64,000 bases of DNA, taken from CAZKAP01 sp964550895. Its GTDB lineage: Bacteria > Bacteroidota > Bacteroidia > Flavobacteriales > Flavobacteriaceae. A program made the position numbers and the translations under genes. Below the pieces are notes generated by a model. The model did not search any database and was not told the origin of the DNA. It saw only the letters and a list, made by a program, of their open reading frames with translations. Numbering within the stretch: position 1 is the stretch's first letter; each line of letters opens with the position of its first letter. This document shows positions 53,736-62,172 of this stretch, one piece after another. The stretch covers positions 1 through 64,000 of the forward strand of contig CAZKAP010000009.1 in assembly GCA_964550895.1 (NCBI GenBank). The letters run 5' to 3'.

Positions 53736-55256
53736 TTAGTTTTTTGTGATTAAGGATTTATATATTGCGGGTATGACTGCGGTCTGCATGGCTTGTCCGT
53801 CGATTCGAATCCTCGTTTTCCGCTCCCCTACATTCAATTCAATCTGACGGGCATCCTCGCCTGTATTGAGGATCACCAGGGCTATGGAACCGTCGGGATT
53901 TTTCGCCGCCGTGGCCATCAGCGCCTCATCTTCGAGTTCCAGACCAATACGGATTGCTCCAGGCCGAATAAATTTACTGAAGTGAGACAGGGTATAATAG
54001 AGCGGCGTGAAATACACCTGATCCGCCTCAGGATCAACAATTACCGGGGCCACACACCAGTTTTCAAACCAGTTCGGGCCTCCCTGCCTGTCCAGGACCA
54101 TATTCCAGTCCACCCAGCCATCCACCCAGTTGTTCAAACATCCGATAATATCCCGTGCATAACGATAGACCGGAACATATTTTGGATGGCGGTGCTTGTC
54201 CTGCTCAGGTGCCCAGTCGTATCCCCAGTCCGTAGCTTCCCTGCTCCAGTACCACGCATCGTCCTGCCATTTGGGAACCTCGGCATCCACGCAGGCCTCG
54301 GACTGGATTAAATGCTTGTCCGGCGCCTTATTGTGGGCGTACTGCAACTGTTCTTCGAAGACCATAAATGTGCTCGCATACCAGTGGATTGCCGTTCCTG
54401 CGAAGTACTTGGAGGATTCCTCGTCCCGATACATGGAATCAACCCATTCGTCCAGGTGCTCGCGGTTCTGATCATAGCCGAGTACCCTGATGTCGGACTT
54501 ACCGTTATTCTCCAGAGTCGGGCCCAGATGACGGACCACGAAATCGGTCATTTCCTCCGGGCTGAAGTGCATGCTCTCCCAGTTATTCCCGTTGCCCAAA
54601 GGTTCGTTCTCCACCGTAATCCCCCAAATATCAATGCCCTCGGCCTTATAGGCATCCAGGTACTTTACAAAAAAGCGCGCCCAGGTATCGTAGTACTCCG
54701 GCAGCAATTTACCTCCGACATAGCTATTATTATCCTTCATCCAGGGCGGTGCGGTCCAGGGGGAGGAAATGATCCGGAAACCCTCGCTGGAAACGGCCAT
54801 GGCATCCTTGATAAAGGGAATGATGTCGTCCCGGTCTTCCTCTATGGAAAAACTGTTGAGTTCCTTGTCTCCTTCCTGGGGTGCGTAGGAATAATTACCC
54901 AATGAAAAGTCACTGGAATTAATGTGAGTACGGGTAAGAGAATAGCGGGCACCCTCGTCACCGAAGTAGGCTTCGATGACCTTTTCCCGGTTGTTTCGAC
55001 TCAGCTGGTTCAGCAGGTGAGCCGATGATTCCGTAAAGGAGCCGCCAAAGCCGGTGATCTTCTGAAATTCCTGACCGGGCAGCAGCCGGATCACGGCGGG
55101 GGTCCCCTCATCGCTGAATTCACTCAGCGGGGTGAGTTTGTTTCCGTTCCGGGAGGTCTCATAGACCTCAACGGTCAGTTCTTCGGTTTCGTTACATGCG
55201 CTTAAGGCCGACATTGCTATGGTGCAAATAAAGATATTTCTAAGTGTATTCATCAT
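53736..55256 (-). CDS. GH30 glucanase/glucosidase lipoprotein
   Basis: A 506-residue lipoprotein (signal ending MSALSAC). The GH30 catalytic barrel has FQKITGFGGSFTESSAHLLNQ, the acid/base in ITVENEPLGNGNNWE and the nucleophile in KHLIQSEACVDAEVP. A C-terminal beta-sandwich follows, ending in a short polar tail. GH30_1 enzymes act on glucosylceramide, GH30_3 on beta-1,6-glucan; the latter fits the beta-1,6 branches of laminarin. It sits 8 bases after the GH17 paralogue and before the transporter. Good family confidence, moderate subfamily confidence. Confidence 0.9.
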   Translation of the reverse strand: MMNTLRNIFICTIAMSALSACNETEELTVEVYETSRNGNKLTPLSEFSDEGTPAVIRLLPGQEFQKITGFGGSFTESSAHLLNQLSRNNREKVIEAYFGDEGARYSLTRTHINSSDFSLGNYSYAPQEGDKELNSFSIEEDRDDIIPFIKDAMAVSSEGFRIISSPWTAPPWMKDNNSYVGGKLLPEYYDTWARFFVKYLDAYKAEGIDIWGITVENEPLGNGNNWESMHFSPEEMTDFVVRHLGPTLENNGKSDIRVLGYDQNREHLDEWVDSMYRDEESSKYFAGTAIHWYASTFMVFEEQLQYAHNKAPDKHLIQSEACVDAEVPKWQDDAWYWSREATDWGYDWAPEQDKHRHPKYVPVYRYARDIIGCLNNWVDGWVDWNMVLDRQGGPNWFENWCVAPVIVDPEADQVYFTPLYYTLSHFSKFIRPGAIRIGLELEDEALMATAAKNPDGSIALVILNTGEDARQIELNVGERKTRIRIDGQAMQTAVIPAIYKSLITKN

Positions 55257-55264
55257 TCAGGTCC

Positions 55265-56446
55265 TTAGTGATTGACAGAAATCTCTCTTCTGTACGGGGG
55301 TTCGATTACATCGATCAGCAGATCCTCTTTGCTGCCTCCATAGGTTTTGGCTATGGGTTGTCCGTCCCGGGACAGGCCTTTAAAGGTACCCTTATCCACT
55401 TCCTCCCACAAGGCATATTTGGCTCTGCCGTTTACGGTAAACAGACCAAAGTGGTTTTCCGAACCATTGGGATTCTGCCGGTCCTTCCAGGGTTCATCAA
55501 AGGCCTGAAAATAGAAACAGGCTACCCGGTTGGCATCCGACCATTCCCGCATATGACGGTAGAATACGTCCTGCTTGTACTCATCCGTGGCCCGGGAACC
55601 CTCAGGGCCATACTTCCCGTTGGACTGACTGGCCCAGCCGGTTTCGCCGATGTGTACCGGTTTATCCAGACCCAGCCTGCGCACGTAATTCACGACACTG
55701 TCGTACTGGGAAATGGCGTAGGCCCTGGCCCGGCGCATGGCCATCTCGATGCGTTCCAGGCCGGGATACTCGCGTTCCCTGCCCACGACCCCCCAGAAGA
55801 TTGGATGATAATGGGTATCGTGCATGGGATACGTATGTATGGAGAGGTAGTCGACGGCCTCTACCAGGCGCACGAGATCGTCGCAATGGTATTCCTGATT
55901 CCCCCCGCCCCAGGAAGCGAAATTGTCCGAACTGGTGATCCAAAGGTCAGCAGGGAGCTCCCCTTTGGCCTTGAGTTCCTGCAAATACATCACCCATTTC
56001 AGTATGATACCCGGCTGTACATAGTAGGAAGTAGCCCATTTCACCATGGCTTCGTTTCCAACGGCCAGTACCTTGACGATGTCGGAATATTCCTTAGCCA
56101 GTGCAATGGCACGGAGGATTTCATCGGCATTGTGTTCACTCTCTTCGTGGTGGTTCAGCGGAAGATCGGTCCACGCATTCTTGCAGTCGATCCACGCACC
56201 CAGCATCAGGTACATTTCAAACCCAGGATCCTCCTTTTTGATTTCCCGTATAGCCCTGAGCACATTAAATGCATGGGGAAGTCGCACATTATACGTACGA
56301 AGAAAGCGGATTCCCATAGCCGAGAGAATGTACATGTCCTCTTTCAGCTGATCGATGGTAGGCTGATCTTTCCGGGATCGGGTCCGGTAACCGCCGTATG
56401 AGATCGCGTGGTAATCGGGGTTTCCCAGTAGGTCTTTTGCTGTCAA
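55265..56446 (-). CDS. GH17-like protein without signal peptide, possible 5'-shortened paralogue
   Basis: A 393-residue GH17-like protein with acid/base in LAVGNEAMVKWATSYY and nucleophile in VHIGETGWASQSNGK. It parallels the lipoprotein gene at 47191 over its whole length. The only in-frame start available is TTG at 56446 (MTAKDLLGNPDY); no ATG exists before an in-frame TGA at 56468-56470. The lipoprotein signal present in the paralogue is missing, yet the bases before the TGA read VRRTLHAVFCLS, like the start of a signal peptide. It is therefore either a cytosolic form or a gene that has lost its export signal. Active-site residues are intact. Confidence 0.78.
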   Translation of the reverse strand: MTAKDLLGNPDYHAISYGGYRTRSRKDQPTIDQLKEDMYILSAMGIRFLRTYNVRLPHAFNVLRAIREIKKEDPGFEMYLMLGAWIDCKNAWTDLPLNHHEESEHNADEILRAIALAKEYSDIVKVLAVGNEAMVKWATSYYVQPGIILKWVMYLQELKAKGELPADLWITSSDNFASWGGGNQEYHCDDLVRLVEAVDYLSIHTYPMHDTHYHPIFWGVVGREREYPGLERIEMAMRRARAYAISQYDSVVNYVRRLGLDKPVHIGETGWASQSNGKYGPEGSRATDEYKQDVFYRHMREWSDANRVACFYFQAFDEPWKDRQNPNGSENHFGLFTVNGRAKYALWEEVDKGTFKGLSRDGQPIAKTYGGSKEDLLIDVIEPPYRREISVNH

Positions 56447-56525
56447 AACAAATTCAAAAATTAAATTTCACGAAAGACAGAACACGGCATGAAGAGTGCG
56501 TCGCACAATCCTTCTACCTTTTAGA

Positions 56526-57839
56526 TTATTCCTTTTCAGAGCGCTTATTGGATTCGTCTTTCACTAATTGAGTCAACTCCTCTATGCGTATACCGTCGAA
56601 ATGCTCATCGAGTCTCTGGACTGTTGAACCTTCACCATAGGGGCTGAATTCGTGTGCGCGCTTCAGCGCATAATATGCCACTCTGGGATGCAATGCATAG
56701 CTACCATTACGGACGGTCTTACCTTTGGCACAGATGCCAAACCACTCCTCATTCATATTATTCTTGGAATCATCAAAGTCACGATCATAGCCCCCATTCG
56801 ACCAGGAGGCATCGGTATCGTGAATATCCAGATTTGTAGTTTGTCCGAATTTCCACCAGCCATCACTAAACTGGAAGGTGAAACCGCCTATAGAACTTCC
56901 CGATAAACCCAAACCCTGGGCATGCGCATAGATCTCTTTCCAGTTCCCCAGCAAATAGTACGCTTGCGATTCCTGGTCTTCCTTGCCTTCCAAGGCGTTA
57001 AAGGCATCCGCACCGAATTCGGTGAGCATGACGGGCATTTCTAATTTTCCCTTTACTGTATCGAAAAGATCGGTAAACGAAATTCCCCTGTAGGTATTGG
57101 TGCCGAAAACGTCTATATCCGTACATTCTTCAGCGATGATATCAATAAACAACACATCGCCGTTACACATGGCAACAGGGTGATTGGCATCGATGTTTTT
57201 AATGCGCCTGGCCGCCTGGTTCATCAGGCGGTACATGGGTCTACCCTGCTTTTCCCCTACGTATTTTTTTTCTTCATTATCGTCCGGGAAGTCTTCCGTT
57301 TCGGCGCCTGCCCAGAACAATCCATAATTGTTTTCGTTACCCAGCATATACATAAGCAGTCCGGGTGTGTCCTTATATTGTCTGGTAAGCGACTCGATCT
57401 CCATGAGCAATTGTTCTTGTATCCTGGGATTCGAGTAATCCGTATTGGCCACCCAGTTTCCTTCTATGGATAGACCGTATCTCCCAAAAGAATGATTAAG
57501 CAGGGTGTATATACCGTATTCCGTGAAAATATACTCCATCCATTTAGCCGGTATCCCCGTGTATTGGCGAATGACGTTAACTCCCATTTCCCTTAACAAC
57601 GTCATCTCGTAATCCAATGCCTTCTTTATGAATGTATCGGACTGGTCCCATAAAGAATAATCATAGTTTGTACCGATAGGGAAGTAGTCCCAATTCATGC
57701 CATTGATCATTAATTTTTCGCCATTTACTAAGAGGACCGAACCGTCTTTTTCTTTGCGTATTTCGACACGTTCGGCTTGAGCCATAAGTGCCGGACCAAT
57801 AAACAGGAGCAAAGCACAGAAGAACATCTTTGGGATCAT
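56526..57839 (-). CDS. Secreted clan GH-A glycoside hydrolase of the glucan cluster
   Basis: A 437-residue exported enzyme with the start at ATG 57839 (MIPKMFFCALLLFIGPALMAQA as a signal peptide). The barrel shows GH2/GH5-like organisation: acid/base in YMLGNENNYGLFW and nucleophile in PVMLTEFGADAF, with a GINWDYFPIG-type first strand (MINGMNWDYFPIGTN). No side domains of GH2 beta-galactosidase are present. It is the first gene of the glucan cluster and has the promoter region upstream at about 57966. The exact family is not settled; an endo-beta-1,3-glucanase or beta-glucosidase-like role fits the context. Confidence 0.72.
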   Translation of the reverse strand: MIPKMFFCALLLFIGPALMAQAERVEIRKEKDGSVLLVNGEKLMINGMNWDYFPIGTNYDYSLWDQSDTFIKKALDYEMTLLREMGVNVIRQYTGIPAKWMEYIFTEYGIYTLLNHSFGRYGLSIEGNWVANTDYSNPRIQEQLLMEIESLTRQYKDTPGLLMYMLGNENNYGLFWAGAETEDFPDDNEEKKYVGEKQGRPMYRLMNQAARRIKNIDANHPVAMCNGDVLFIDIIAEECTDIDVFGTNTYRGISFTDLFDTVKGKLEMPVMLTEFGADAFNALEGKEDQESQAYYLLGNWKEIYAHAQGLGLSGSSIGGFTFQFSDGWWKFGQTTNLDIHDTDASWSNGGYDRDFDDSKNNMNEEWFGICAKGKTVRNGSYALHPRVAYYALKRAHEFSPYGEGSTVQRLDEHFDGIRIEELTQLVKDESNKRSEKE

Positions 57840-58418
57840 GACGGGATGAGTTTGCAGTTGGGCATTTAGTATCAGGGATTGCATTTTGAAATTCCTATCG
57901 ACTGATTAAAAACCAAGGCGTCAATTCTGACGGCATCAATAATCGTAAAAGCCATCCTATCTCTTCAAAAATATTTCCGAGTAAGAAGGCCGTATGTTGC
58001 AACAGTGTTAACATACCGGTATATGTAAATCATAACCGGTAAAAAATATTAAAAAGAAAGTTAGTCAAAATCCCATCCATGTAGGCCGTAAATCTAAGGT
58101 TGTATGGGTTTTGTAGAGGTCGTAACCCGAATCTTGACGTAAAACAATGTTCCTGATTAAGGCCTAGCTCTTTTAGTTCTAACTCCGATAGTTCTTTTGT
58201 CATTTGATTTGATTCATACTATTCTGGTAAAGGGAGATGAAGTATTCCGTTAACTGAATGGAATCTATCGACATCCCTGTAGAGGTTACTGATTACGAAT
58301 TAAGATACGGTGTACTCAATTATTAAGTCCTTTACATTTTAACAAAACATCAATTCTGGCCCGACTTAAGAACTAAAATGCCAAAGCACACCCATACTTG
58401 AATACTTTTGGAATCACA
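57840..58418. other. Intergenic region upstream of the glucan cluster
   Basis: These 579 bases between divergent genes contain a minus-strand TATTTTTG -7 box (57966-57973) for the glucan cluster and two ACCGGT-centred boxes 20 bases apart further upstream (58013-58022 and 58032-58041). No small gene or hairpin of note was found in the right half. Confidence 0.55.
57966..57973 (-). promoter_or_regulatory. -7 element of the glucan cluster
   Basis: Minus-strand TATTTTTG matches TAnnTTTG; a TTG at 58000-58002 is a loosely spaced partner (26 bases). It is 127 bases before the first GH start. Confidence 0.4.
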
Positions 58419-60005
58419 ATGAATGGTTCGCTCATGAAAACACGTCTATGGCCTATTTTTATACCGGGAATTCTGCTGTCGGTATGGATGAGTGGTTGCA
58501 AATCGGGACAGCCCGTTGCCACCACATACCGGCCTCTGGTTGAAAACACGACTGCACTGCGGGACGCCAGCCTGGCTCCATTTTACCACGGAGTTGCCTC
58601 GGGTGACCCCTATCCCAACAGCGTTGTGCTATGGACGCGGATCACTCCCGATATGCAGTTACCTTCTGTGGTCGTCGAATGGGAAATTGCTGAGGATAAA
58701 GAATTTACGAAAACTGTTAATCGAGACACCTTCACCACCGGCCCCGACCGGGACTACACCGTGAAGGTCATCGCCGATGGCCTGAAACCGGGTACAGACT
58801 ATTACTACCGGTTTATGGGCCTGGGAGGTACATCCATCACAGGACATACCCGTACTGCACCCGCTAATAGCCCGTCGGTTGCACTCGGGGTGGTGAGCTG
58901 CAGTAATGTTGAGTTTGGGTACTTTAACGCTTACGGAGCGCTGGCAGAAGAGGATGTGGATGCCGTGCTTCATCTGGGCGATTATATCTACGAATACGGA
59001 GCTGGGGGATATGGTGATGAGGACTTCAATCGGAAGAATATTCCTCCGCATGAGATCGTCAGCCTTCAGGATTACCGGGATCGCTATTCCCAGTATCGAC
59101 TGGATCCCGACCTCAGAGATGCGCATGCGACACACGCCTTTATCAACATTTGGGACGACCACGAGATCACCAACAATTCCTATGTAGACGGGGCTCAGAA
59201 CCATCAGCCCGACGAGGGAGACTATGAGAAGAGAAAGGCCATAGCACGTCAGGTGTACTACGAATGGATTCCTATACGGGAAGACGTAACCCACTACCGT
59301 AAATTCGATTACGGAAACCTGATGGATTTATTCATGCTGGACGAACGCCTGGAAGCGCGAACGGTACAGCCCGACAGCCTGGAAGACCCTCAACGGACCC
59401 GGCCCGATCACACCCTGCTCGGAGAGCAACAGATGAGTTGGTTGAAAAGCGGTATTTCTTCCTCAGATGCCCTATGGAAGGTTATCGGCAATCAGGTGAT
59501 ATTCTCCTACAGCGATTGGGGACGACCTGATTTTTCGCGAAACATGGATGCCTGGGACGGCTACCCGGCCGATCAGGAAGAACTGAACGACTACCTGAAA
59601 GCCCATAATCAGGGGGATGTTGTATTCGTTACAGGTGATACGCATACGGCCTGGGCCTTCGAGGCGACCAATGATCCCTTCAATGACTACGATCCGCAGA
59701 CCGGCCAGGGTGCTGTAGCCGTTGAATTTGGGGTAACCAGTATCAGCTCGGGTAACGCCAACGAACGTTTTCCCGACACCATGGTACGAGCGCATGAGAC
59801 CGGAGTGGTGAATACCACGGCCGTAAACCCCCATCTCAGGTATGTCAACATGCGGGATCACGGATATCTAAAACTTACCCTCAACCCGGAGGAAGCCAAG
59901 GCCGAGTTTAAGATCGTCCCTACCTTAAAGGAAAGGAGCAGGGATGTGATCACCGATCGGATTTTTACGGTTAAGAGAGGGAGTAACCGGCTCGTGTTGA
60001 ACTGA
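58419..60005 (+). CDS. phoD: PhoD-like alkaline phosphatase lipoprotein
   Basis: A metal-dependent phosphodiesterase/phosphatase of about 528 residues with a lipoprotein signal ending VWMSGC. The PhoD motifs are LGVVSCSNVEFGYFN, LHLGDYIYEYG, NIWDDHEITNN and VFVTGDTHTAWAFE, which bind the iron and calcium centre in known members. An N-terminal Ig-like PhoD_N domain precedes the core (ASGDPYPNSVVLWTRITPD). It releases phosphate from organic phosphates at the surface. Start choice is ATG 58419 or ATG 58434; the TTG at 58398 is less likely. The neighbouring genes give no phosphate-specific context. Confidence 0.87.
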   Translation: MNGSLMKTRLWPIFIPGILLSVWMSGCKSGQPVATTYRPLVENTTALRDASLAPFYHGVASGDPYPNSVVLWTRITPDMQLPSVVVEWEIAEDKEFTKTVNRDTFTTGPDRDYTVKVIADGLKPGTDYYYRFMGLGGTSITGHTRTAPANSPSVALGVVSCSNVEFGYFNAYGALAEEDVDAVLHLGDYIYEYGAGGYGDEDFNRKNIPPHEIVSLQDYRDRYSQYRLDPDLRDAHATHAFINIWDDHEITNNSYVDGAQNHQPDEGDYEKRKAIARQVYYEWIPIREDVTHYRKFDYGNLMDLFMLDERLEARTVQPDSLEDPQRTRPDHTLLGEQQMSWLKSGISSSDALWKVIGNQVIFSYSDWGRPDFSRNMDAWDGYPADQEELNDYLKAHNQGDVVFVTGDTHTAWAFEATNDPFNDYDPQTGQGAVAVEFGVTSISSGNANERFPDTMVRAHETGVVNTTAVNPHLRYVNMRDHGYLKLTLNPEEAKAEFKIVPTLKERSRDVITDRIFTVKRGSNRLVLN

Positions 60006-60147
60006 TTCGGTGCCAACGAATTCACTTCAAAGGACGGTACTGAGAATGGAGTTTTAGTAGATGGGATACTTTTGTTAATTCCTGCGCTATCCGATTACGA
60101 GTAGAGGACTATTCGTACCTTCAAATAAAAACCTAAAACAAAACACC

Positions 60148-60669
60148 ATGAAATCACTCGTTTTTCTGGTCCTTGCCTTCATTAGCACATGGGTCAGTGC
60201 ACAGCATTCCACTCTTGATTATCTGAAAGCCGATTTTGAACGTGGCAAGGCACTATCCCTGGCCTACATACAGGCGATGCCCGAAGATAAGTTCGACTAC
60301 CACCCCACAGAAGAAACCATGACCTTTTCGGAACAGATGATCCATACGGCCATGGGAACCTTCGGACTCGTTTCCAATGGAAGCGGTGTAGAGAATCCCT
60401 ATGCCGGTAAAAACCTGGTTAACGATACTACCCTTCACTCCAAGAAAGAAGTACTGCGACTTACTGAAGAAAGTTTTGATTTTGCTATTCAAAGCCTTGG
60501 AAAAATGGATCCCTCGACCTTCGATGAGGTCGTTGTCCGGGGGCCGTTCGAAGTGACCCGTATCGACTGGATAAACAAGGCCAAGGAACACACGAATCAC
60601 CACAGGGGGCAAACCGCCGTTTACCTGCGTTTATCGGGTGTAATTCCCCCACAGTACTCCCTTTTCTAG
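60148..60669 (+). CDS. Exported DinB-like protein
   Basis: A 173-residue four-helix DinB/YfiT-type protein with a signal peptide ending STWVSAQ. Metal-binding histidines typical of the fold are seen in SEQMIHTAMGTFG and TNHHRGQTAVYLRLSG. DinB-like proteins bind zinc or nickel and some are thiol transferases; the exported type is common in Bacteroidota and uncharacterised. It is followed by a bidirectional terminator. There is no operon partner. Confidence 0.87.
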   Translation: MKSLVFLVLAFISTWVSAQHSTLDYLKADFERGKALSLAYIQAMPEDKFDYHPTEETMTFSEQMIHTAMGTFGLVSNGSGVENPYAGKNLVNDTTLHSKKEVLRLTEESFDFAIQSLGKMDPSTFDEVVVRGPFEVTRIDWINKAKEHTNHHRGQTAVYLRLSGVIPPQYSLF

Positions 60670-60680
60670 AGGGTTTCCAT

Positions 60681-60715
60681 AAAAAAACCGGACTCCTGTT
60701 GAGCCCGGTTTTTTT
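60681..60715. terminator. Bidirectional terminator
   Basis: Seven A's, CCGG, an inner CTC/GAG stem, CCGG and seven T's form a near-symmetric hairpin that can end both the DinB gene and the convergent gene at 60733. Confidence 0.88.
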
Positions 60716-60732
60716 ATTCTGTATCCGGGATA

Positions 60733-61032
60733 TTAGCGAAAGAGTGTCTTGATTTTCGCCAGGGCCGAATTGAATGAGGTGGCTGCCGAATCGAATGTGG
60801 TCATGACCTCGTCCAATTTTTCATCTGAACTGTCGACGACATCACTGTACATTTCCTGCAATTCAATTTTCTTGTAATTCAGGTAGTACATCATCTTCTT
60901 GTATTCCTCTTTGGCGTCTTCCGTTACGCTGTCTTTTTTGGCTTCGGCCTCGTCTATGGCCCGGAAAATTTTATCTATGCGCTCCTTGGCGCTGCTCTTA
61001 AGCTCTTCTCTATTGATCACATCAGTTTTCAT
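60733..61032 (-). CDS. Small helical protein of unknown function
   Basis: A 99-residue highly charged protein that looks almost fully helical (MKTDVINREELKSSAKERI...). Heptad-like spacing over residues 15-90 suggests a coiled coil. It has no signal or membrane helix. It is divergent from the YtxH-holin cassette 220 bases away and may share stress control, but this is inference. The family is not recognised. Confidence 0.72.
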   Translation of the reverse strand: MKTDVINREELKSSAKERIDKIFRAIDEAEAKKDSVTEDAKEEYKKMMYYLNYKKIELQEMYSDVVDSSDEKLDEVMTTFDSAATSFNSALAKIKTLFR

Positions 61033-61252
61033 TTACTTATTATTTATTTATTAAATTTCCATCGGATCTTTTCCGAATCGCGTCTGACCTGCAGTCTGAC
61101 ACTACCAGTATAGCATTCGCACAAGAGTGGATTGTCTCATATACTGGGATTACTAACTCATATCCTAAAGGAATACCGACCAACATCGAACCGAATAGCA
61201 TCTCCGGATGTATAGCGGTATAGGCATCTTTGCATAAACAAAAACAAATTAT

Positions 61253-61582
61253 ATGAGTGACAGTTCAAATACATTTCTTGGAATCCTTTTCGGAACTACC
61301 TTGGGGGCTACCTTGGGCATACTATTTGCGCCGGACAAGGGTTCTGCCACCCGACAGCGGATAGCAGATGAAGCCAGTAAAACAAGTAATGCTATAGAAG
61401 ATCAGGCTCAGCAACTCAAAGAGGCGCTGGTAGAAACTACAGAGATAAAAAAAGAAAATCTCGACGAGCGCATTGAGTCTCTGGTTTCAGATGCGAGCTA
61501 CAAAGCAGAGGATATCATTGAAAAGCTGGAAGATAAGCTCAAAACCCTGAAAGAAGAAAACAAGAAATTGCAGTCCGCCTAG
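61253..61582 (+). CDS. YtxH domain stress protein
   Basis: A 109-residue protein with the YtxH domain: a short glycine-rich membrane helix (LGILFGTTLGATLGILFAPDKG) then a long charged coiled coil (residues 35-109). YtxH proteins in Bacillus belong to the general stress response and are membrane-bound with unknown role. It starts a three-gene run with a holin-like protein and a small protein with only 3 bases between the first two. A strong terminator follows the third gene. Confidence 0.9.
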   Translation: MSDSSNTFLGILFGTTLGATLGILFAPDKGSATRQRIADEASKTSNAIEDQAQQLKEALVETTEIKKENLDERIESLVSDASYKAEDIIEKLEDKLKTLKEENKKLQSA

Positions 61583-61585
61583 CGA

Positions 61586-61933
61586 ATGAATAAGGAAAAA
61601 ACCATATCGGGAAACGATACACCAACTCAGGCCGGACTGACCTATCTGGAGGCAAGTCGGAAATACATTCAACTCAAGCTGTTCCACCAGATTGCAACAC
61701 TTTCTACTGCCATGGTCGAACTCATGCTTTTCGGAGGCCTCCTACTATTCGTGCTGCTCTTTTTGGGTTTGGCCCTGGCCGCAGCGATGAGCGCGATATG
61801 GGACAATAATCTGCTCGGATATGTATCCGTTGCACTTCTCTTCTGTCTTCTCGGCCTTATTGCCCTGTTCCTAAGAATGAAATTGCAACGTGCGGTGCTT
61901 CGAAAATTATCCAAAACATTTTTTCAATCGTGA
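61586..61933 (+). CDS. Phage holin superfamily 6 (DUF1469-like) membrane protein
   Basis: A 115-residue protein with two membrane helices at about residues 42-66 and 72-95 and basic ends, of the Actino/Phage_holin_3_6 type (ASRKYIQLKLFHQIATLSTAMVELM first). Despite the name, such genes are chromosomal and placed beside YtxH genes in many Bacteroidota and are thought to be stress-related membrane proteins. Its stop overlaps the start of the next gene by 4 bases. Confidence 0.87.
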   Translation: MNKEKTISGNDTPTQAGLTYLEASRKYIQLKLFHQIATLSTAMVELMLFGGLLLFVLLFLGLALAAAMSAIWDNNLLGYVSVALLFCLLGLIALFLRMKLQRAVLRKLSKTFFQS

Positions 61934-62127
61934 AAAATTACGAAACCATCAGGGAAATTGAGCAGGATCTTCGGATTTACGAACTGGAGTACAAGATTGC
62001 TGCTCAGGAAGTAAAAAGCATGGGGTTTAAGGCCGGTCAGGGTATACTGAAGGTTTCCACTCTGAAAACGATACTAAATTGGGCGATCAAGTACGGATGG
62101 TTATGGGTTGCCCGAAAGAACAAATAA
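61930..62127 (+). CDS. Small conserved protein, DUF6327-like
   Basis: A 65-residue protein begun with GTG at 61930, which overlaps the holin-like gene by 4 bases. It reads MKNYETIREIEQDLRIYELEYKIA and ends in an amphipathic helix and WLWVARKNK. It has the usual placement of a third gene in the YtxH-holin cassette. The family name is from memory and not certain. It probably binds the membrane or the holin-like partner. Confidence 0.7.
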   Translation: MKNYETIREIEQDLRIYELEYKIAAQEVKSMGFKAGQGILKVSTLKTILNWAIKYGWLWVARKNK

Positions 62128-62146
62128 ATACCTTCCCCAACTAACG

Positions 62147-62172
62147 AAAATCCCCGTAATGGGGATTTTTTT
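62147..62172 (+). terminator. Terminator of the YtxH cassette
   Basis: AAAATCCCC and GGGGATTTT form a nine-pair stem around GTAAT, followed by more T residues. Confidence 0.88.

Noticed and set aside
61586..61933. Phage remnant suggested by the holin-like gene
   Set aside because: No other phage genes or attachment sites are near, and the YtxH-holin pairing is a normal chromosomal arrangement.
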